Positions 5,174 through 6,635 of a DNA stretch of 6,635 nucleotides are shown here, in pieces. Position 1 is the first letter of the stretch; every line of letters begins with the position of its first letter. Source of the stretch: Flavobacteriales bacterium UBA7325 (GTDB taxonomy: Bacteria > Bacteroidota > Bacteroidia > Flavobacteriales_D > Crocinitomicaceae); NCBI GenBank assembly GCA_002471375.1, contig DKPV01000017.1:1-6635 (forward strand), written 5' to 3'. The notes beneath the pieces were generated by a model, which saw only the letters and a program-made list of their open reading frames with translations, did no database searches and had not been told where the DNA came from. A program made the translations under genes and the position numbers.

Positions 5174-6635
5174 ATGAAAATAAATTACCTATTATTTGTC
5201 TCGTTTATATCTTTAGTCGCAACATCTTTCGCGCAAAATGACTCAAATTTCGAAAAATCGTTTGATCCAATTCGTGCTGAATTAGAAGAATGGGATCCAA
5301 TCCGTGGACCATGGCTTTCTTCTAGCTTAGAAGCAATGTCTAATGAAGAACCGATTCCAGATAGAACTTTTCCAGAGGATATTACACCAGCGCAAATGGT
5401 CGCAGCATTACCGAAGAACACTCGTAATAGCGTCGAGAAACTTGCCATGAATAATAGACCAACAAATGATCAGGGATCAGCTCAATGGGGAACCATTAGT
5501 CGTGTACTAGTTAGACCCGGAGCAGGTTGTGGTGTTCGTAATGCAAGAACATACGGAGATCCGCATTTAGTAACCTTTGATGGCGCTCGTTACTCTTTTC
5601 AAACCGTTGGTGAATTCGTACTTACTAAGTCTACAAGTGGATTAGAGGTGCAAGCTCGTCAACGTCCTCAACGGGATGATTTCTCATTAAATACTGCAGT
5701 AGCAATGAATGTTGGCGGAGATCGCGTATGCCTTTATGCTAGTGATTTTCCGGATGCAAACCGTTCTACACCAGTTAGAGTAAACGGATCACCTGTTAAT
5801 ATTGGATCAGGTAACACTCATTTTCTAGCGAATGGAGGTACTGTTCGCAGAACAGGTAGAACTTATACTATCGCATGGCCCACAGGAGAAACCGTAACTT
5901 CTCAAATGAGAACATCGGGAGGAATGGACTTTATGAACGTGAACGTACAAATTACAGGTTGTAGCGAAGGGAACTTCACTGGACTTCTTGGTAATGCAAA
6001 CGGTATGGAACGTGATGACTTCCAAGGGATGAATGACGTTTCTTCATTAAGAATGAATAGAGGTAACGACCCTTTTGCAAGTGCTAATAGAGAACTTGAA
6101 CAAAGAAGATTGGCTTTTCTAGCGAATGCTATGGCCGATGAATATCGAGTTACTATGATTACCACGTTATTTGATTATGCTCCTGGGACAAACACAGTTT
6201 CTTTCACAGACAGATCATTTCCTCGAGTACATAGAACAATGAGTGAAATTCCAAGAAGCAGAAGAGATGCAGCACGTCGTGCCTGTCAACAACAAGGAGT
6301 TTTAGACAGAGATCTGAACGGGTGTATTTTTGATAATTCTCATTTAGAGATTCCACCTGCACCAAGACCAGTAATTGATGATCCGTCACAAGGAATGATC
6401 ATGATGCCTTTAGAGCGTCCAACGCCAAATACGAACGAGACAAATGAACTTCCAGATCATTTTGAAGATCGTACAGAGCGAGGAGACCGACCTGTCTTAA
6501 CTCCGTTGCCTATGGAAAGTGAGCCAGCAGAGAACACAACAGTAAAGGAAACCATTGATGAACGTGAGACTTCTCCTTCAAACAATGAACCTACGCATGG
6601 TGAGCCAGTAAGAACAACTCCTACACGAACAACTC
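5174..6635 (+). CDS. Secreted von Willebrand factor type D (VWD) domain protein, 3' end outside window
   Basis: An open frame of 487 codons runs from ATG 5174 off the right edge without a stop. Residues 1-20 form a Sec signal peptide: MKIN, a hydrophobic core, then ATSFA with likely cleavage before Gln21. Residues 21-118 have no recognised domain and carry a doubled DPIR motif (31-34 and 41-44). A VWD domain spans roughly 119-285. It begins after Cys119 with YGDPHLVTFDG (127-137) and GEFVLTKS (146-153), and ends with GLLGNANG (270-277), the counterpart of the CGLCGNYNG motif of animal VWD domains but lacking both of its cysteines. A further conserved-looking segment follows: TLFDYAPGTNTVSFTDRSFP (331-350), then a helix with Cys371 and Cys384. 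From about 392 the chain is rich in Pro, Thr, Glu and Asn and looks disordered, probably a linker to an unseen C-terminal domain. VWD domains usually act in extracellular adhesion or assembly; the actual role is unknown. It is transcriptionally separate from nqr. Confidence 0.85.
   Translation, partial: MKINYLLFVSFISLVATSFAQNDSNFEKSFDPIRAELEEWDPIRGPWLSSSLEAMSNEEPIPDRTFPEDITPAQMVAALPKNTRNSVEKLAMNNRPTNDQGSAQWGTISRVLVRPGAGCGVRNARTYGDPHLVTFDGARYSFQTVGEFVLTKSTSGLEVQARQRPQRDDFSLNTAVAMNVGGDRVCLYASDFPDANRSTPVRVNGSPVNIGSGNTHFLANGGTVRRTGRTYTIAWPTGETVTSQMRTSGGMDFMNVNVQITGCSEGNFTGLLGNANGMERDDFQGMNDVSSLRMNRGNDPFASANRELEQRRLAFLANAMADEYRVTMITTLFDYAPGTNTVSFTDRSFPRVHRTMSEIPRSRRDAARRACQQQGVLDRDLNGCIFDNSHLEIPPAPRPVIDDPSQGMIMMPLERPTPNTNETNELPDHFEDRTERGDRPVLTPLPMESEPAENTTVKETIDERETSPSNNEPTHGEPVRTTPTRTT
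5264..5305 (+). repeat. Short duplicated motif (DPIR twice) near the mature N-terminus of the VWD protein
   Basis: GATCCAATTCGT (5264-5275) and GATCCAATCCGT (5294-5305) differ by one base and encode Asp-Pro-Ile-Arg twice, 30 bases (ten codons) apart. They flank an acidic helix (AELEEW). It could be a small internal duplication or chance; two copies only. Confidence 0.4.
6347..6635 (+). other. Low-complexity Pro/Thr/Glu-rich coding tail of the VWD protein
   Basis: Codons 392-487 of the VWD protein encode a hydrophilic chain dominated by Pro, Thr, Glu, Asn and Arg, with no cysteine, no hydrophobic core and several Glu-Pro pairs. At the very end GAACAACTC occurs at 6612-6620 and again at 6627-6635. 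This 15-base period gives Arg-Thr-Thr-Pro-Thr followed by Arg-Thr-Thr, and may be the beginning of a tandem repeat that continues outside the window. Such stretches commonly act as flexible spacers in surface or secreted proteins. Confidence 0.55.

Noticed and set aside
5185..5448. Minus-strand open frame over the N-terminus of the VWD protein gene
   Set aside because: The plus strand carries a 487-codon frame with a signal peptide and VWD motifs; this and the minus-strand frames at 5825-6025, 5902-6165 and 6204-6389 are shadows of it.

Overview
The window is one tightly packed plus-strand operon for the sodium-pumping NADH:quinone oxidoreductase (Na+-NQR), followed by a rho-independent terminator and the 5' part of an unrelated secreted protein. 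The base composition is AT-leaning, the starts lack strong Shine-Dalgarno sequences, and the Nqr proteins carry lineage-type insertions relative to Vibrio (from memory of those sequences). Together these suggest a marine or aquatic member of the Bacteroidota, perhaps Flavobacteriales. This is an inference from style and recalled homologues, not from a database search.

Positions 1-241 hold the last 79 codons of nqrA. Complete nqrB (261-1493), nqrC (1496-2230), nqrD (2236-2925), nqrE (2951-3655) and nqrF (3658-4962) follow in the canonical A-B-C-D-E-F order. Gaps are 19, 2, 5, 25 and 2 bases, so the genes are almost certainly co-transcribed and partly translationally coupled. Electrons enter at NqrF (NADH to FAD to [2Fe-2S]) and cross the membrane through the iron centre held by NqrD and NqrE cysteines. 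They then pass to the covalent FMN of NqrC and NqrB, and on to riboflavin and quinone, while Na+ is exported. The key cofactor residues can be seen in NqrB, C, D, E and F, so the pump looks intact.

A strong hairpin plus T-tract (4984-5017) ends the operon. A 156-base spacer (5018-5173) follows, with at most weak promoter candidates. From 5174 to the end of the window (3' end cut off) runs an open frame for a Sec-exported protein. It has a signal peptide, a von Willebrand factor type D (VWD) domain, a conserved-looking post-VWD segment and a long Pro/Thr/Glu-rich tail.

I found no mobile element, CRISPR array, convincing RNA gene or clearly new multi-gene system. The most interesting items are the VWD protein and lineage-specific details of the NQR subunits: a Leu at a known inhibitor/quinone-site Gly position in NqrB, and a charged tail on NqrE.
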